Shown here: in pieces, positions 1-9,227 of the stretch | Layout: each line of letters starts with the position of its first letter | Position numbering within the stretch: position 1 is the first letter of the stretch | Virus record (IMG/VR): IMGVR_UViG_3300027898_000032 | Coordinates: 1 to 30,917 of that record | From: a virus | Length of the DNA stretch: 30,917 nucleotides | Direction: 5' to 3' (one strand) | Position numbers and translations under genes: made by a program | Notes under the pieces: model-generated | Database searches by the model: none | What the model saw: only the letters and a program-made list of their open reading frames with translations | What the model was told of the DNA's origin: nothing

Positions 1-858
1 GACTGGCAGCACAAATTCAACGTGTTGCAGGGCAAGTACAACGCGGAGGTTCCACGCCTCCACCAATCGAATCAGGAGTTGAATTCCCGGGTGCAGAGCA
101 TGCAGGCGCAGCTGACCGCTACGCAGAGCATGTTGGCATCCCTTGGATCGGCGAGCGCTCCTCCGGTACTGCAGAATGGCAATACACCGGGTCAGCTCGT
201 CAAAGCCGAGGAGATCAAGGAGTTCGGCGCTGACCTGCACGACTTTATCCAACGCGCGGCCCGGGATGCAGTGCTTCCCACGGTCGAGCAGACGATACAG
301 CGGCAGGTTGCCCCGGTTGCACAGCAGGTGCAGCAGCTGGGGGCTGGTTTCCAGAACGTCGCTCAGGCGCAGGCGCTGACCGCAGAGGACCGGTTCTACA
401 CGGCTCTCGAGCAGGCAGCACCCGGCTATGAGCAGTTCAATAACACGGAGCAGTTTGGAAACTGGCTTGCTGTGCGAGACCCCTATTCAGGTGTCACGCG
501 CGGTGATATGCTCCAACACGCGTTCCAGAACCTCGACGCCCCGCGAGTCGCAGCGTTCTTCAACGGCTTTCGTAACGAACACGCAATTGTCAGCCCTAAC
601 GCTGCCACTGCGCCGACTGGGCAAGCCCCAACCCCGGCAGTCAGTTTGGCCTCGCTAGCGGCTCCCGGGGCCGGAATTGGCGGCCCCCCGGCAAGCGCTC
701 CGAACGAAGCTGGTAAGCGGACTTATACCCAGAACGACGTCGCTCTGTTCTACGACCAGAAGCGTCGAGGAGTCTACCGCGGCAAAGAAGCCGAGGCAGA
801 AGCCATCGAACGCGACCTGTTCCGAGCGCAGCGCGAAGGCCGGCTCCGGGCTCGCTAA
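1..858 (+). CDS. Head scaffolding protein, 5' end outside window
   Basis: The frame is open from the first base (it reads D-W-Q-H-K-F before the first TTG at 22), so this is the 3' part of a longer gene rather than a gene starting at 22. The visible N-terminal part is rich in Gln, Asn, Ser and Leu and contains LQGKYNAEVPRL, a run I associate with phage scaffolding proteins. It is followed by a heptad-like stretch suited to a coiled coil. The middle is Gln/Ala-rich, then comes a Pro/Ala/Gly linker, and the C-terminus is very basic and charged (about the last 45 residues), as expected for a coat-binding tail. The gene sits 23 bases before the major capsid gene, the usual position. Role (inferred): it guides procapsid assembly and leaves before or during DNA packaging. 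Confidence 0.8.
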   Translation, partial: DWQHKFNVLQGKYNAEVPRLHQSNQELNSRVQSMQAQLTATQSMLASLGSASAPPVLQNGNTPGQLVKAEEIKEFGADLHDFIQRAARDAVLPTVEQTIQRQVAPVAQQVQQLGAGFQNVAQAQALTAEDRFYTALEQAAPGYEQFNNTEQFGNWLAVRDPYSGVTRGDMLQHAFQNLDAPRVAAFFNGFRNEHAIVSPNAATAPTGQAPTPAVSLASLAAPGAGIGGPPASAPNEAGKRTYTQNDVALFYDQKRRGVYRGKEAEAEAIERDLFRAQREGRLRAR

Positions 859-881
859 CAGTTTTTTAGGAGTTAGGGAAC

Positions 882-1859
882 ATGACGCAGGTTTTTCCGG
901 GCTCAGGCGCTCCGTGGGCGGGTACTAACCCGTCGCCGGATTACTCGGGCATTTTCATCCCGCAGATCTGGAGCGGCAAGCTCATAGAGAAGTTCTACGC
1001 GGCGACCGTTCTGGCTGCCATTTCGAACACGGACTACGAAGGCGAGATCAAGAACTTCGGCGACACGGTCAACATCCGTACCCGTCCGACGATCACGATC
1101 TCGAACTACCAGTTCGACCAAGACCTGACGATCCAGCGTCCGTCCTCGAGCCTCGTCGTTCTTCAGATCAACAAGGGCAAGTACTTCAACGTCGCACTCG
1201 ACGACGTGATGGAAGTCCAGTCCGACGTCGACCTGATGAACATCTGGGCGCAGGATGCGGCCGAGCAGATGAAGATTGCGGTGGACACCGACGTTCTGTC
1301 GTACCTGTCGACCACGACCGACATCGCCTCGACCAACTACGGCGCTACGGCTGGCGCGATCACTGCCGGTATCAACCTCGGTACCGCGGCGTCGCCGCTC
1401 CAGATCTCGGCCAACTCGGCCACCACGAAGACCTACGTTCTGGATCTCCTGACGTCGGCCGGACAGGTGCTCGATGAAGCCAATATCCCGGAGTCGGGCC
1501 GTTGGATCGTTATCCCGGCGTGGATGGCCACCCTGATCAAGCAGTCTGACCTGAAGAACGCTTCGATCGCGGGTGACATGACGTCGATCCTTCGCAACGG
1601 TCGCCTCGGCGAGATCGACCGGTTCACCCTGTACTACAGCAACCTTCTGCCGACGGTCGATACGTCGGGCCTGAACTACGCTGTGTACTTCGGCGTTCCG
1701 GCGGCTCTCACCTTCGCGGCGCAGTTCACGAAGATGGAAACGATCCGCACTGAGCGTTCGTTCAGCAATCTCGTCCGCGGTTTGCAGGTTTACGGCTACA
1801 AGGTCGTAACCGCTGCTGCCATGGGTCGCGCGATTGTGCAGAACGCCTTCAAGACCTGA
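882..1859 (+). CDS. Major capsid protein
   Basis: This 325-residue protein has the composition and order of an HK97-fold coat protein. An N-terminal segment (FIPQIWSGKLIEKFY, near residues 25-39) leads into FGDTVNIRTRP and a beta-rich middle. A later block reads NIPESGRWIVIPAWMATLIK, then a RNGRLGEIDRFTLYYSN element of the type that closes the A-domain in many phage coats. The C-terminus (VYGYKVVTAAAMGRAIVQ) is also typical. The ATG is preceded by AGGAG at 869-873. It follows the scaffold gene and is followed by a terminator hairpin, consistent with separately boosted coat expression. I cannot assign it to a narrower family (P22-like or other) by eye. Confidence 0.9.
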   Translation: MTQVFPGSGAPWAGTNPSPDYSGIFIPQIWSGKLIEKFYAATVLAAISNTDYEGEIKNFGDTVNIRTRPTITISNYQFDQDLTIQRPSSSLVVLQINKGKYFNVALDDVMEVQSDVDLMNIWAQDAAEQMKIAVDTDVLSYLSTTTDIASTNYGATAGAITAGINLGTAASPLQISANSATTKTYVLDLLTSAGQVLDEANIPESGRWIVIPAWMATLIKQSDLKNASIAGDMTSILRNGRLGEIDRFTLYYSNLLPTVDTSGLNYAVYFGVPAALTFAAQFTKMETIRTERSFSNLVRGLQVYGYKVVTAAAMGRAIVQNAFKT

Positions 1860-1875
1860 TCTTGAGGTAGTGGCT

Positions 1876-1907
1876 AAAGGCCCCGGGGGGTTGGCTCCCG
1901 GGGCTTT
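1876..1907 (+). terminator. Intrinsic terminator after the capsid gene
   Basis: The sequence AAAGGCCCCGGG, a short loop, then CCCGGGGCTTT forms a GC-rich stem with one bulged G, ending in CTTTC. It fills most of the 64-base gap between the capsid gene and the next gene. It probably lowers read-through from the scaffold/capsid genes into the neck and tail genes. The T-run is short, so termination may be partial. Confidence 0.75.
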
Positions 1908-1923
1908 CTAAAACGGAGGATCC

Positions 1924-2310
1924 ATGGCTTACACCTACGCAACCCTGCTGACGGAGGCCCGTGAGATCCTGCAAGACACGAATACCGACTCGACCTTGCA
2001 GCGGTATACGGACGTCCTCTTGCTTAACCACCTGAACCGCGGCCTGCAAGAGCTATATCGGCTCCGCCCCGACGCGTTCTACGATCTCTGGAGCGATTCC
2101 GCGGAAGACTTTGTGGTCCCGCTCCTTGACACGTCGGCCCTGCCGTCGACGACGTCATACCTGAATCCTTTTGGCCTTCCCTACATGTTCTACGACCCGC
2201 TCGTAAACTGGGTGGTAGGCCTGACCGAATCGATCGACGACGAATTCTCTGAAGACTCGCGTTCGATGCAGTTCCGCAACGCGTTCAAGATGGCGGTGGT
2301 AGGCCTATGA
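1924..2310 (+). CDS. Putative head-tail adaptor (neck) protein
   Basis: This is a 128-residue protein with a strong GGAGGA ribosome-binding site at 1915-1920. The N-terminal half is helical: TLLTEAREILQDTN followed by a Leu-rich helix and LNRGLQELYRLRPDAFYD. This is the pattern of small neck/adaptor proteins directly downstream of coat genes in podovirus-like phages, where they sit between portal and tail. It is the first gene after the capsid terminator and overlaps the next gene by ATGA. The family assignment comes from pattern and position only. Confidence 0.6.
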   Translation: MAYTYATLLTEAREILQDTNTDSTLQRYTDVLLLNHLNRGLQELYRLRPDAFYDLWSDSAEDFVVPLLDTSALPSTTSYLNPFGLPYMFYDPLVNWVVGLTESIDDEFSEDSRSMQFRNAFKMAVVGL

Positions 2311-3005
2311 GTGTCGACTACGTAACGGTCCAGTCGTCCGGCGCCGAGGGCTATTCGAACCTCAAGGCGTGGCTGCGCGACATGTCGCCGTGGCTACCCG
2401 GCGCAAACCGCTCGGTCATGAAGCGTCAGCTGATTCTCGCCTGTCGCGAGTTCTTCGCCGAATCCTTTGCCCTGCAGGCAAATATGGGCCCGACCCTGAT
2501 TCTCGCCGGGCAGCAGGACTACCAGCTGAGCCCTTTCAATTCCTACCTCGATGTGGTGGGGGTACTGTCCGTGGCAATCAACGGCATGCCACTCAATCCA
2601 CTTTGGCGGCGCCCGGATCCGTGGCCGAACGTCGTGACCGGCGTGGCTACGCCGACGTCCGACATCCCGCAGGCCTACTGGATGTCGCGGCCCGATATCG
2701 TGTCGATCTACCCCTTGCCGCAGACGCCGCAGCCGGCCCCGGCCTATTTGACGTTTCGCGTCGCGGTGCGGCCGAAGTCGACAACCGAGCAGGTTCCATC
2801 GATCGCAATCACGCACTTCTACGAAGCCATTCTGTGCGGGGGCCTCTACCGCATGATGAATCAGCCGGCAAAGCCGTACACGAACCTCGAGCTCGCGGCC
2901 TACCACGAGAAGCGGTTCCGGTCGTATATCGGGGAGTACGCTGCCAAGGCCAAGACTGGCTATAACGGCTCAGGTTCGTGGGCATATCCGGGGTTCGGCA
3001 AATGA
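2307..3005 (+). CDS. Putative neck/tail connector protein
   Basis: This 232-residue protein starts in the ATGA overlap with the gene before. An N-terminal helical part (VMKRQLILACREFFAESFA) is followed by a beta-rich middle containing GQQDYQLSP and PQAYWMSRPDIVSIYPLP. The C-terminal helical part holds FYEAILCGGLYRMMNQPAKPY and a Glu/Arg-rich helix. That order (helix, beta body with QDY/LSP, then a helix with a conserved 'ALxxGaxxrL...P.KPw' feel) matches connector proteins found next to the adaptor in many podoviruses and siphoviruses. It probably forms a ring below the portal. The exact family was not identified. Confidence 0.6.
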   Translation: MSVDYVTVQSSGAEGYSNLKAWLRDMSPWLPGANRSVMKRQLILACREFFAESFALQANMGPTLILAGQQDYQLSPFNSYLDVVGVLSVAINGMPLNPLWRRPDPWPNVVTGVATPTSDIPQAYWMSRPDIVSIYPLPQTPQPAPAYLTFRVAVRPKSTTEQVPSIAITHFYEAILCGGLYRMMNQPAKPYTNLELAAYHEKRFRSYIGEYAAKAKTGYNGSGSWAYPGFGK

Positions 3006-3409
3006 GCAGCCAACTGTTTCCTAACGCGCGCCAGCTATTTGCGACCGCGCAGCTCGATTGGACGTCCGGCAATTGGAAGGCGGTCATCCTGTCTAGCGCG
3101 TACGTGTTCAACGGCGCGCAGCAGTACCTGTCGGACCTGCCGTCGGCGCAGATCCTTGCGACCGCGGCGATCGCCAATCGCACTGCGGCATTGGGATTCT
3201 GTACCGGCGACACGATTTCCTTCGGTACGATCGCGAGTGGCTTGCAGGCTGGCTACATCGTGTTTTACAAGGACACCGGCGTGGCGACCACGTCGCCGCT
3301 GGTCGTTTTCTTTGATGAAGCGCAGATCCCCGGGATGCCACAAGTACTGAACGGCTATAGCTACTTCTTCTACAAGAACGTCTCCGCCGGCGGGTGGTTC
3401 CGGATATGA
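3002..3409 (+). CDS. Small virion/tail protein of unknown role
   Basis: The start is placed at 3002, where ATGA overlaps the previous stop; an earlier in-frame codon at 2978 lies inside the previous gene and is less likely. The product has 135 residues. It reads as a beta-rich protein: WKAVILSSAYVFN, then QQYLSDLP, then a hydrophobic stretch, YIVFYKDTGVATTSPLVVFF and a final aromatic strand. This layout (a value 'produced' early, a YLSDLP element, a 'YkDtG...SPL' element) recurs in small structural proteins of tailed phages whose role is unknown. It is translationally coupled on both sides within the tail gene group. Confidence 0.6.
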   Translation: MSSQLFPNARQLFATAQLDWTSGNWKAVILSSAYVFNGAQQYLSDLPSAQILATAAIANRTAALGFCTGDTISFGTIASGLQAGYIVFYKDTGVATTSPLVVFFDEAQIPGMPQVLNGYSYFFYKNVSAGGWFRI

Positions 3410-5598
3410 GCCAAGTACGTCAAGTTGCTGCATCGCTGCACTTCGACGTCAGTGGCCCGTTCGTCGACTCGTCGGTCAACGCGCTCACGGTCACCGCCAA
3501 TGGTAGCGTGGGACTGGATACTACGCACCAGAAGTACGGCGCGGGCTGCCTGCACCACACGGGTGGCGTAAACGACTCGGTATCCTTTCCGATTACGGCG
3601 GGCGGCACGGCGGACATCTGCAACGCCCTGCAGTGGACGGTGGAGTGCTGGGTCAATTTCAATACGCTTGCCGTACCTAACGGCCAGCAGATCATTTGGT
3701 CGACGCTGACCGGCGGCATTCCGGCCAATTACATTCAGCTCTTCCTTGCGGCCAGCGGCCAACTCACTCTGCAGCTGGGCGGCGGCGGCGCGGGTAATCC
3801 CGGCAGCGTTACCAGCGCCGCGAGCACCATCGCGGCGACCGGCACGTACTACCATATCGCCTGCGTACGCGACTATGGGCGCATCTTCATGTACGTCAAT
3901 GGCGTACAGGTCGCGGCCTATAACGGCTACGGCAGCAGTTTCACCGGCGTGATTGGCAATAGCGGCCCGACCATGATGGTCGGCAATAGCTATCTCGGCA
4001 GCATTCAGGGCACGCAGTTCTCCGGCGGCTACATCGACGACTTTCGGGTCATCACGGGCCGCGCGTTCTACACGGCCGCGTCGATTACGCCGCCGGCCGC
4101 GGCCCTTGCCGACGCCCTGCCCACGCAGGACGTCTATTCCGGGCCGCTGAATTCGACTCCCATTTACGACGCGACGAACGTCGCCGGCTTCTTTGCGGTG
4201 TCGTCGTATGTCGACTTCACGGGGTTGATTGACCCCACTGTCTTTGTCCCGGCCAACCATCCCGTCCTCGTGTTTGCGCTCGAGACGTACCCGGGCACCG
4301 CGGGCGTGCCAGCGGTTTCCTACGGTGGCAATGCCTGTACGGTAGGCCCCATCGCGCAGGGTTCGGGCACCCAGCCGACGCGCGCGCGCATGTACGCTGT
4401 CCTGCCGGTCACGGCGGGCATGACGTTCTCGAACCAGCATCTCGTGGTCGACTACACCGGCGTGGCGACTAGCGTCTTCGGCTGCTCCGCTACCGCCACT
4501 TTGTGGTATGGCGTGGACTCGACCCAGCTGCTGGCTACCATCGCGGGCAGCTTGCACGAAGTGCAGCAATACGCCGGCTCGCCGCCGTCTGACTTTACAT
4601 TCGGGAGTTCGATTTCGGCCAATTCGAGCGATGTCCTTCTGACGTTCGGTGGCGGCTACGACAACGCCGCACCGACCAACTATCCGTACGTCAAGAGCAC
4701 GCAGGGTTACAGTGTCGTCAACCTGTTCACCTTGAACAGCTCGTCGTTCCTCAGCGCCCAGCAGGCGCGCTACCTGACGGCGAACGCCACCGACACGATT
4801 ACGTGGGAGCAAAACGCCTCCTCGACCGCCTATTTCGCCTTGCTGGCCCTGCGCCTGCCCTATCTCGTTCCGGTGTTGATCATCACCGCGCAGCCGGCTG
4901 ATGTCGGGATCCTCGCCGGCGCGACCGCCACGTTCTCGGTTACCGCGGCGCAGGGCGCCCCGCCGTACACCTACCAGTGGTACGTGAACGGGGCAATGAT
5001 CATCGGGGCAACCGGCTCTTCGTATACGACCCCCATCCAGTCGGCTGGCAATAACGGCGACCAGTACTACGTCATCGTGACCGACTCGGCCGCCACGACC
5101 ATCCAGAGCCGGACGGCCACTCTGACGGTGGGCGGCGCGGCCGGCGCGACGGTCGACCCGTTTTTTGATAGTGTGGTGTTCGGCGGTACGTTCGGGCTCC
5201 GGCTGTTTTTGTCGGAGTATACGTACTACCCCATGCGACCCTCGCAGGAGGGGGTCGACCTTACTCCGGCGGTGCAATACATGATTATCAATCGATACAA
5301 GCAGGGACCCTCGGACACGCGCAAGCGCGGGGTCGATTTCACGCTGTTCTGCGAGCAGGGTGAGGTCATTACGAACGTCCAGATGACCGGGATCGATACC
5401 GTGACGACTCCTCCACTGGTCGTGTCAAACATCCTGATCGACCCCGTTTCGGAACAGACTTTTTCCTACGACGTTTCGGGCGGCGTGGATGGCACCGAGT
5501 ACAAAGTTCAGTTCACCGTCACGTTCAACACCGCGCAAAACGTGAACGAGCAAGTCATTTTTTACATCGCGGTTGCCTCTGAGGAGCAATACACGTGA
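3406..5598 (+). CDS. LamG- and Ig-like-domain tail protein
   Basis: The protein has 730 residues from the ATG at 3406 (ATGA overlap). Residues about 5-230 look like a LamG/concanavalin-type jelly roll, with WTVECWVNF and the signature YYHIACVRDYGRIFMYVNG. A beta-rich central region follows. Residues about 489-575 form a bacterial Ig-like domain: a Gly-Ala-Thr-Ala-Thr-Phe strand, YTYQWYVNG, and YYVIVTDS with a closing LTV. The C-terminal 150 residues are another beta domain (KRGVDFTLFCEQGEVI ... QVIFYIAVASEE). LamG and Ig-like domains in phage structural proteins usually bind carbohydrates or decorate the surface, so a host-recognition or fibre-attachment role is inferred. It ends in a GTGA overlap with the collar fibre gene. 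Confidence 0.75.
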   Translation: MSQVRQVAASLHFDVSGPFVDSSVNALTVTANGSVGLDTTHQKYGAGCLHHTGGVNDSVSFPITAGGTADICNALQWTVECWVNFNTLAVPNGQQIIWSTLTGGIPANYIQLFLAASGQLTLQLGGGGAGNPGSVTSAASTIAATGTYYHIACVRDYGRIFMYVNGVQVAAYNGYGSSFTGVIGNSGPTMMVGNSYLGSIQGTQFSGGYIDDFRVITGRAFYTAASITPPAAALADALPTQDVYSGPLNSTPIYDATNVAGFFAVSSYVDFTGLIDPTVFVPANHPVLVFALETYPGTAGVPAVSYGGNACTVGPIAQGSGTQPTRARMYAVLPVTAGMTFSNQHLVVDYTGVATSVFGCSATATLWYGVDSTQLLATIAGSLHEVQQYAGSPPSDFTFGSSISANSSDVLLTFGGGYDNAAPTNYPYVKSTQGYSVVNLFTLNSSSFLSAQQARYLTANATDTITWEQNASSTAYFALLALRLPYLVPVLIITAQPADVGILAGATATFSVTAAQGAPPYTYQWYVNGAMIIGATGSSYTTPIQSAGNNGDQYYVIVTDSAATTIQSRTATLTVGGAAGATVDPFFDSVVFGGTFGLRLFLSEYTYYPMRPSQEGVDLTPAVQYMIINRYKQGPSDTRKRGVDFTLFCEQGEVITNVQMTGIDTVTTPPLVVSNILIDPVSEQTFSYDVSGGVDGTEYKVQFTVTFNTAQNVNEQVIFYIAVASEEQYT

Positions 5599-6620
5599 GT
5601 GGCAATCAGCAGTTTTCAGATAACGCGTCCGCCCTGATCGCGGCTAACCTGACGACTAGCGGCACGACTGTGCAGGTCGCCGCGGGCTATGGCGCGCAGT
5701 TCCCGGCGCTCAGCGGCACGCAATACTTCATGGTTTGTGTCGAGGACACCGGCGGCAATATCGAGATCATGAAGTGCACGGCCATCTCGGGCGACAACTT
5801 GACGGTGACTCGCGCGCAGGAGAATACGTCGGCACTGGCGTTTACTGCCAACCTTGCGCGCGTCGAGCTTCGCGAGACAGCCGGTACGTTTGCCAATTTC
5901 CTCCAGAAGTCTGGCGATACGATGGCGGGCGACCTCAATATGGGGTCGCACAACATTACAAACGGCGTGCTGGGTAGCGGCTCGTCCGTGGAGTCGGCCA
6001 ACGAGATTGTCAATACGCCAATCCGCGGGGTCACTGGCGTCTCGACTAACCAGATCGTGGTTCCTACGGACGGCACGCGCGCCACGGCGGGCGGCGCCAA
6101 GATCGTCTGTGTTGGCGATACCATAGCGGCGTTTACGATCGGCCAGATCATCATGTGGTACGGCGCACTCGGCGGCATTCCAACGGGATGGGCCCCTTGC
6201 GACGGCGGCACTTACAACGGCTTTGTGACGCCGGATTTTCGCAACAGTGCAGTGCCGATCGGCGCGGGAGGAGCGACGGCGCTTGGCGCGCAGACGCTGT
6301 CGGAGACGACCACGGCTATCAGCGCCGGCACGCCGATCATCCACGCGGTCACCTTGTCGGTCGGCAACCTGCCGTCCCACGGCCACGGCAACACGATGTG
6401 GTTCGGCAACGGTGCACAGGTCGTTGGTGCACAGGGTATCTCGAGCCCCGGTACATACGTCACAGGTGGCGCGGGCACGGGCACGGCGATCAACTGGACC
6501 AGCACGGCGGTAGGTAGCGGCACGGCGTTTACGCCGACTTCCGACGCCCTGCCCACGCACAATCACTCAATCGGTATCGCTGCGGTCGGTGTCTATTTCA
6601 TCTGCTATGTAGGACCGTAA
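5595..6620 (+). CDS. Tail fibre with collar domain
   Basis: This 341-residue protein starts with GTG in a GTGA overlap. A beta-rich N-terminal part is followed by a short repeat-like linker. A phage tail-collar domain begins near residue 187: MWYG, then IPTGWAPCDGG (195-205) and TPDFRN (212-217), the standard landmarks of this family. The C-terminal domain holds two H-x-H elements, at residues 262/264 and 322/324, each preceded by LP. Such elements bind metal in T4-type fibre tips (known for that family; inferred here). The very C-terminal VGVYFICYVG is a usual end for collar fibres. It likely contributes to receptor binding at the tail tip. Confidence 0.85.
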   Translation: MSGNQQFSDNASALIAANLTTSGTTVQVAAGYGAQFPALSGTQYFMVCVEDTGGNIEIMKCTAISGDNLTVTRAQENTSALAFTANLARVELRETAGTFANFLQKSGDTMAGDLNMGSHNITNGVLGSGSSVESANEIVNTPIRGVTGVSTNQIVVPTDGTRATAGGAKIVCVGDTIAAFTIGQIIMWYGALGGIPTGWAPCDGGTYNGFVTPDFRNSAVPIGAGGATALGAQTLSETTTAISAGTPIIHAVTLSVGNLPSHGHGNTMWFGNGAQVVGAQGISSPGTYVTGGAGTGTAINWTSTAVGSGTAFTPTSDALPTHNHSIGIAAVGVYFICYVGP

Positions 6621-6621
6621 T

Positions 6622-8487
6622 ATGGTTGCGTTCAAACTGGAAGCGTTCAGCGGCATCAAGCCACGCATGTCGCGCCGGCTGCTGCCCAACAATAACGCGA
6701 CGGTCGCGCGCAACACGAAGCTGCTTGAGGGCGAGCTGCGCGGGTTCCATAAACCGACCTTGCTTACGGACCTCAGTGCGTTAGGGTTTCCGGTCGGCCG
6801 CGCGTACCGCATTCCGGCGTCGGTCACCGGGAGCGCCGACGCATGGCTGGCGTTCCAGTCGCAGAACGTCGACATCATCCGCTCGCCAGTGCTCAATGAC
6901 GCCTATACGCGCTACTACTGGGCGTCGGATACCGGCGTTCCGTCTTACAACACACTGGCGCGCATCGTTGCGGGTAATACCGGCGCTAACGCTCCGTGGT
7001 ATCTGGGCGTGCCGCAGCCGACGTCGGGCGGCGGTAGCGGGTTTACCGCGACGCCCGGCACCGCCGGCACTGATGAGACGCGCTCGTACGTCTACACGTT
7101 CGTTACGGCGTACGGCGAAGAAGGCCCGCCATGCAACCCGGTGACCAATACCGGCAGCTCGGCCAGCGCCAGCTGGAGCCTTGCGGGTATCTCGACCTCG
7201 TGGGCGGGCGGCTCAAACCGCAACGTCACGAAGGTCAATATCTACCGCACCGTGCCAAACAGCTCGAACCCGGCATTTTTCTTTGTCGACCAGATTTCGG
7301 TCGGCACGGCGACGTACACCGACTCGAAAACCGATACGCAGGTCGCGCTCAACAACACGCTCGACTTCACTTCGAATTTCCCACCCGACGCGGGCATGCA
7401 AGGGTTCGCCCTGATGCCACAGGGTTACATGGTCGGCTTTAAAGGCCGCAACTTGTATTTCAGCGAGCAGTACCTGCCGCACGCGTGGAACCCGGGCTAC
7501 CAGCTGGCGACGGAGTTTGAGATCGTTGGCCTCGTGGTGTGGAACCAGACGCTGATCATCTGCACGACGTCCAATCCCTACATGGGCTCGGGCGTGACCC
7601 CCGCGGCGTTTACGATGCAGAAGCTCGACGGCGTGACCCCTTGCCTGTCCCGTCGCGGCATCGTTTCGACAGTCGCCGGCGCCATGTTTCCGACGATCGA
7701 CGGCCTTGCCATGCTTAATCTTGGTGGTCTGAGCATCATTACGCAGGATCTTGTGACAAAAGAGGAGTGGGCGTCTTATAGCCCTTCCGCGTTCTTTGCC
7801 GCCCAGCTCGGCCTGCAGTACATGGCATTCAATTCGAACAATTTCGCGATCTTGATCAACCCCACCGAGCAGAGCGCGCGGATGGTGGAGATCGACGCGT
7901 TTTCGAACATTCAGGGTATTGAGACGGATCGGTACACGGGCAATATCAACCTGATCCAGAACAATCAGGTCTACGACTGGGACCCCAACACGGCCGAACG
8001 CCTGTACTGGCACTGGCGGTCGAAAGAAGTCCAGTTTCCCAAGTTTGTTAACCTCGGCGCGTTCAAGATCAAATTTGACCTCGGCGCGGTGAACGTGTCG
8101 GGTAACGTCGCGGCGACCTATCAGCCCTACAACACGGCGCGATTCAACGCGGGCAAACTAAATCCGATCGCCAGTAAACCAATCGCCTCAAGCGGCTGCA
8201 AATACCGCAAAGGACTGGTTAGTGGCTGGACGCAGCCCGAGAATTTCACGCCGCTGGGCGGGGGCCCGCTGTATCCGCTGACGACACTGGGCTCGCAAAC
8301 GATCGGCGTGCGATTTGTTGTCTACTGCAACGGCCTCAAAGTTTCCGACCAGACGGTCACTGACGACAAGATTCGCCGCTTGCCCGCCGGGTTCAAGCAC
8401 GACATCTGGCAGTTCGAGATGTATGGCAACACGATCGTGTATTCGGTGCAGGTCGCCGAGACTGGCAAAGAGCTGGAGCGGGTATGA
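6622..8487 (+). CDS. Large tail structural protein (nozzle/hub-like)
   Basis: This 621-residue protein begins one base after the preceding stop, with AGGA at 6611-6614. The N-terminus contains PRMSRRLLPNNNATVARNTK, typical of a widespread phage tail protein family. A fibronectin-like segment follows (YVYTFVTAYGEEGPP ... VNIYRTV). After it come blocks resembling propeller blades: GFALMPQGYMVGFKGRNLYF, LPHAWNPGYQ, VWNQTLIICTTSNPYMGSG. These are landmarks of long tail proteins next to fibre genes in podoviruses. A tail nozzle or hub role is inferred from position, size and beta content. The gene overlaps the next one by ATGA. Confidence 0.6.
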   Translation: MVAFKLEAFSGIKPRMSRRLLPNNNATVARNTKLLEGELRGFHKPTLLTDLSALGFPVGRAYRIPASVTGSADAWLAFQSQNVDIIRSPVLNDAYTRYYWASDTGVPSYNTLARIVAGNTGANAPWYLGVPQPTSGGGSGFTATPGTAGTDETRSYVYTFVTAYGEEGPPCNPVTNTGSSASASWSLAGISTSWAGGSNRNVTKVNIYRTVPNSSNPAFFFVDQISVGTATYTDSKTDTQVALNNTLDFTSNFPPDAGMQGFALMPQGYMVGFKGRNLYFSEQYLPHAWNPGYQLATEFEIVGLVVWNQTLIICTTSNPYMGSGVTPAAFTMQKLDGVTPCLSRRGIVSTVAGAMFPTIDGLAMLNLGGLSIITQDLVTKEEWASYSPSAFFAAQLGLQYMAFNSNNFAILINPTEQSARMVEIDAFSNIQGIETDRYTGNINLIQNNQVYDWDPNTAERLYWHWRSKEVQFPKFVNLGAFKIKFDLGAVNVSGNVAATYQPYNTARFNAGKLNPIASKPIASSGCKYRKGLVSGWTQPENFTPLGGGPLYPLTTLGSQTIGVRFVVYCNGLKVSDQTVTDDKIRRLPAGFKHDIWQFEMYGNTIVYSVQVAETGKELERV

Positions 8488-8879
8488 CGCAGAAATCCTT
8501 TGTGCTTACCCAGTCGCCTAACTATCCCGATATCGGGACGGTCGGCAGCGACGCGGGTTCGCTCGGCAAAAACATCGACATGATCTCGCAAACGCTCGAC
8601 ATCTATCAACGCAACACGAAAAATCTCGATGACAGCTTTGTTAGGCTGGGCGATCTGATTTCGCTTGGGCTGGCTACAATTATCGGTCGCCGACTGGTGT
8701 CTACTGCGCTGACTGGGCCGTATACGGTTGCGGCGCTGCCCGCGCCCGCGGCGGTCGAAGTTGGCACGCGCGCGTTCGTTACCGACGCCACCAGCACGAC
8801 GTTTTTGGCTACCGCTGCTGGTGGCGGGTCCAACAAAGTCCCGGTTGTCTGCAACGGTTCGGCTTGGGTAATAGGGTGA
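8484..8879 (+). CDS. Small tail/fibre-associated protein
   Basis: This 131-residue protein has GGAGCGGGT just before the ATG, inside the previous gene. The N-terminal half is probably helical (NIDMISQTLDIYQRNTKNLD) and could form a coiled coil. The C-terminal half carries a common phage fibre-appendage pattern: TVAALPAPAAVEVGTRAFVT, a Thr/Gly-rich stretch, and a final VVCNGSAWVIG. That pattern is often found at the end of fibre or tail-tip proteins. A fibre trimerisation or attachment role is a guess. Confidence 0.55.
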   Translation: MTQKSFVLTQSPNYPDIGTVGSDAGSLGKNIDMISQTLDIYQRNTKNLDDSFVRLGDLISLGLATIIGRRLVSTALTGPYTVAALPAPAAVEVGTRAFVTDATSTTFLATAAGGGSNKVPVVCNGSAWVIG

Positions 8880-8882
8880 TTC

Positions 8883-9227
8883 ATGGCTAGCGAACCTTTC
8901 GTCGTCCTCTCGCAAACCGTTAATCTGACGGCAAGCGGAACGCCGGCCAACGTCCAGATTCAAGTCCCGAACCCGCCACTTAACTACAAGTTTGCGGTAC
9001 GGATACGCAACACCGCGCCCAACGAAGTGTTCGTGAAGTTTGGCATCGACAATACGGTGACGGCGAGTGCGGCCGTAGATACGCCGATCGCCCCGAATTC
9101 CGTCGAGGTGTTTGGCGTCCCTGATTTCATCAACCCGTCCGGCCCGCTAACGACCCTCTGGGTCGCAATCGTGGCGGCGGCTGCGGCGGGAGCACCTACT
9201 TACTTTACTCTTGGTAAAGGGCTATGA
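8883..9227 (+). CDS. Small beta-rich virion protein, function unknown
   Basis: This 114-residue protein starts three bases after the previous stop. It is hydrophobic and beta-rich (VVLSQTVNLTASGTPANVQI; FAVRIRNTAPNEVFVKFG) and ends in a run of Ala and Gly. Its look is that of a small single-domain virion decoration or fibre accessory protein. No catalytic motif, signal peptide or membrane segment is visible. It is co-translated with its neighbours in the fibre block and overlaps the next small gene by ATGA. Confidence 0.55.
   Translation: MASEPFVVLSQTVNLTASGTPANVQIQVPNPPLNYKFAVRIRNTAPNEVFVKFGIDNTVTASAAVDTPIAPNSVEVFGVPDFINPSGPLTTLWVAIVAAAAAGAPTYFTLGKGL

Noticed and set aside
3370-5277. 635-codon open frame on the reverse strand
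   Set aside because: It lies antisense to the LamG/Ig tail gene, is very Arg/Gly/Ala/Val-rich with no recognisable domain, and is explained by high GC and rare reverse-strand stops.
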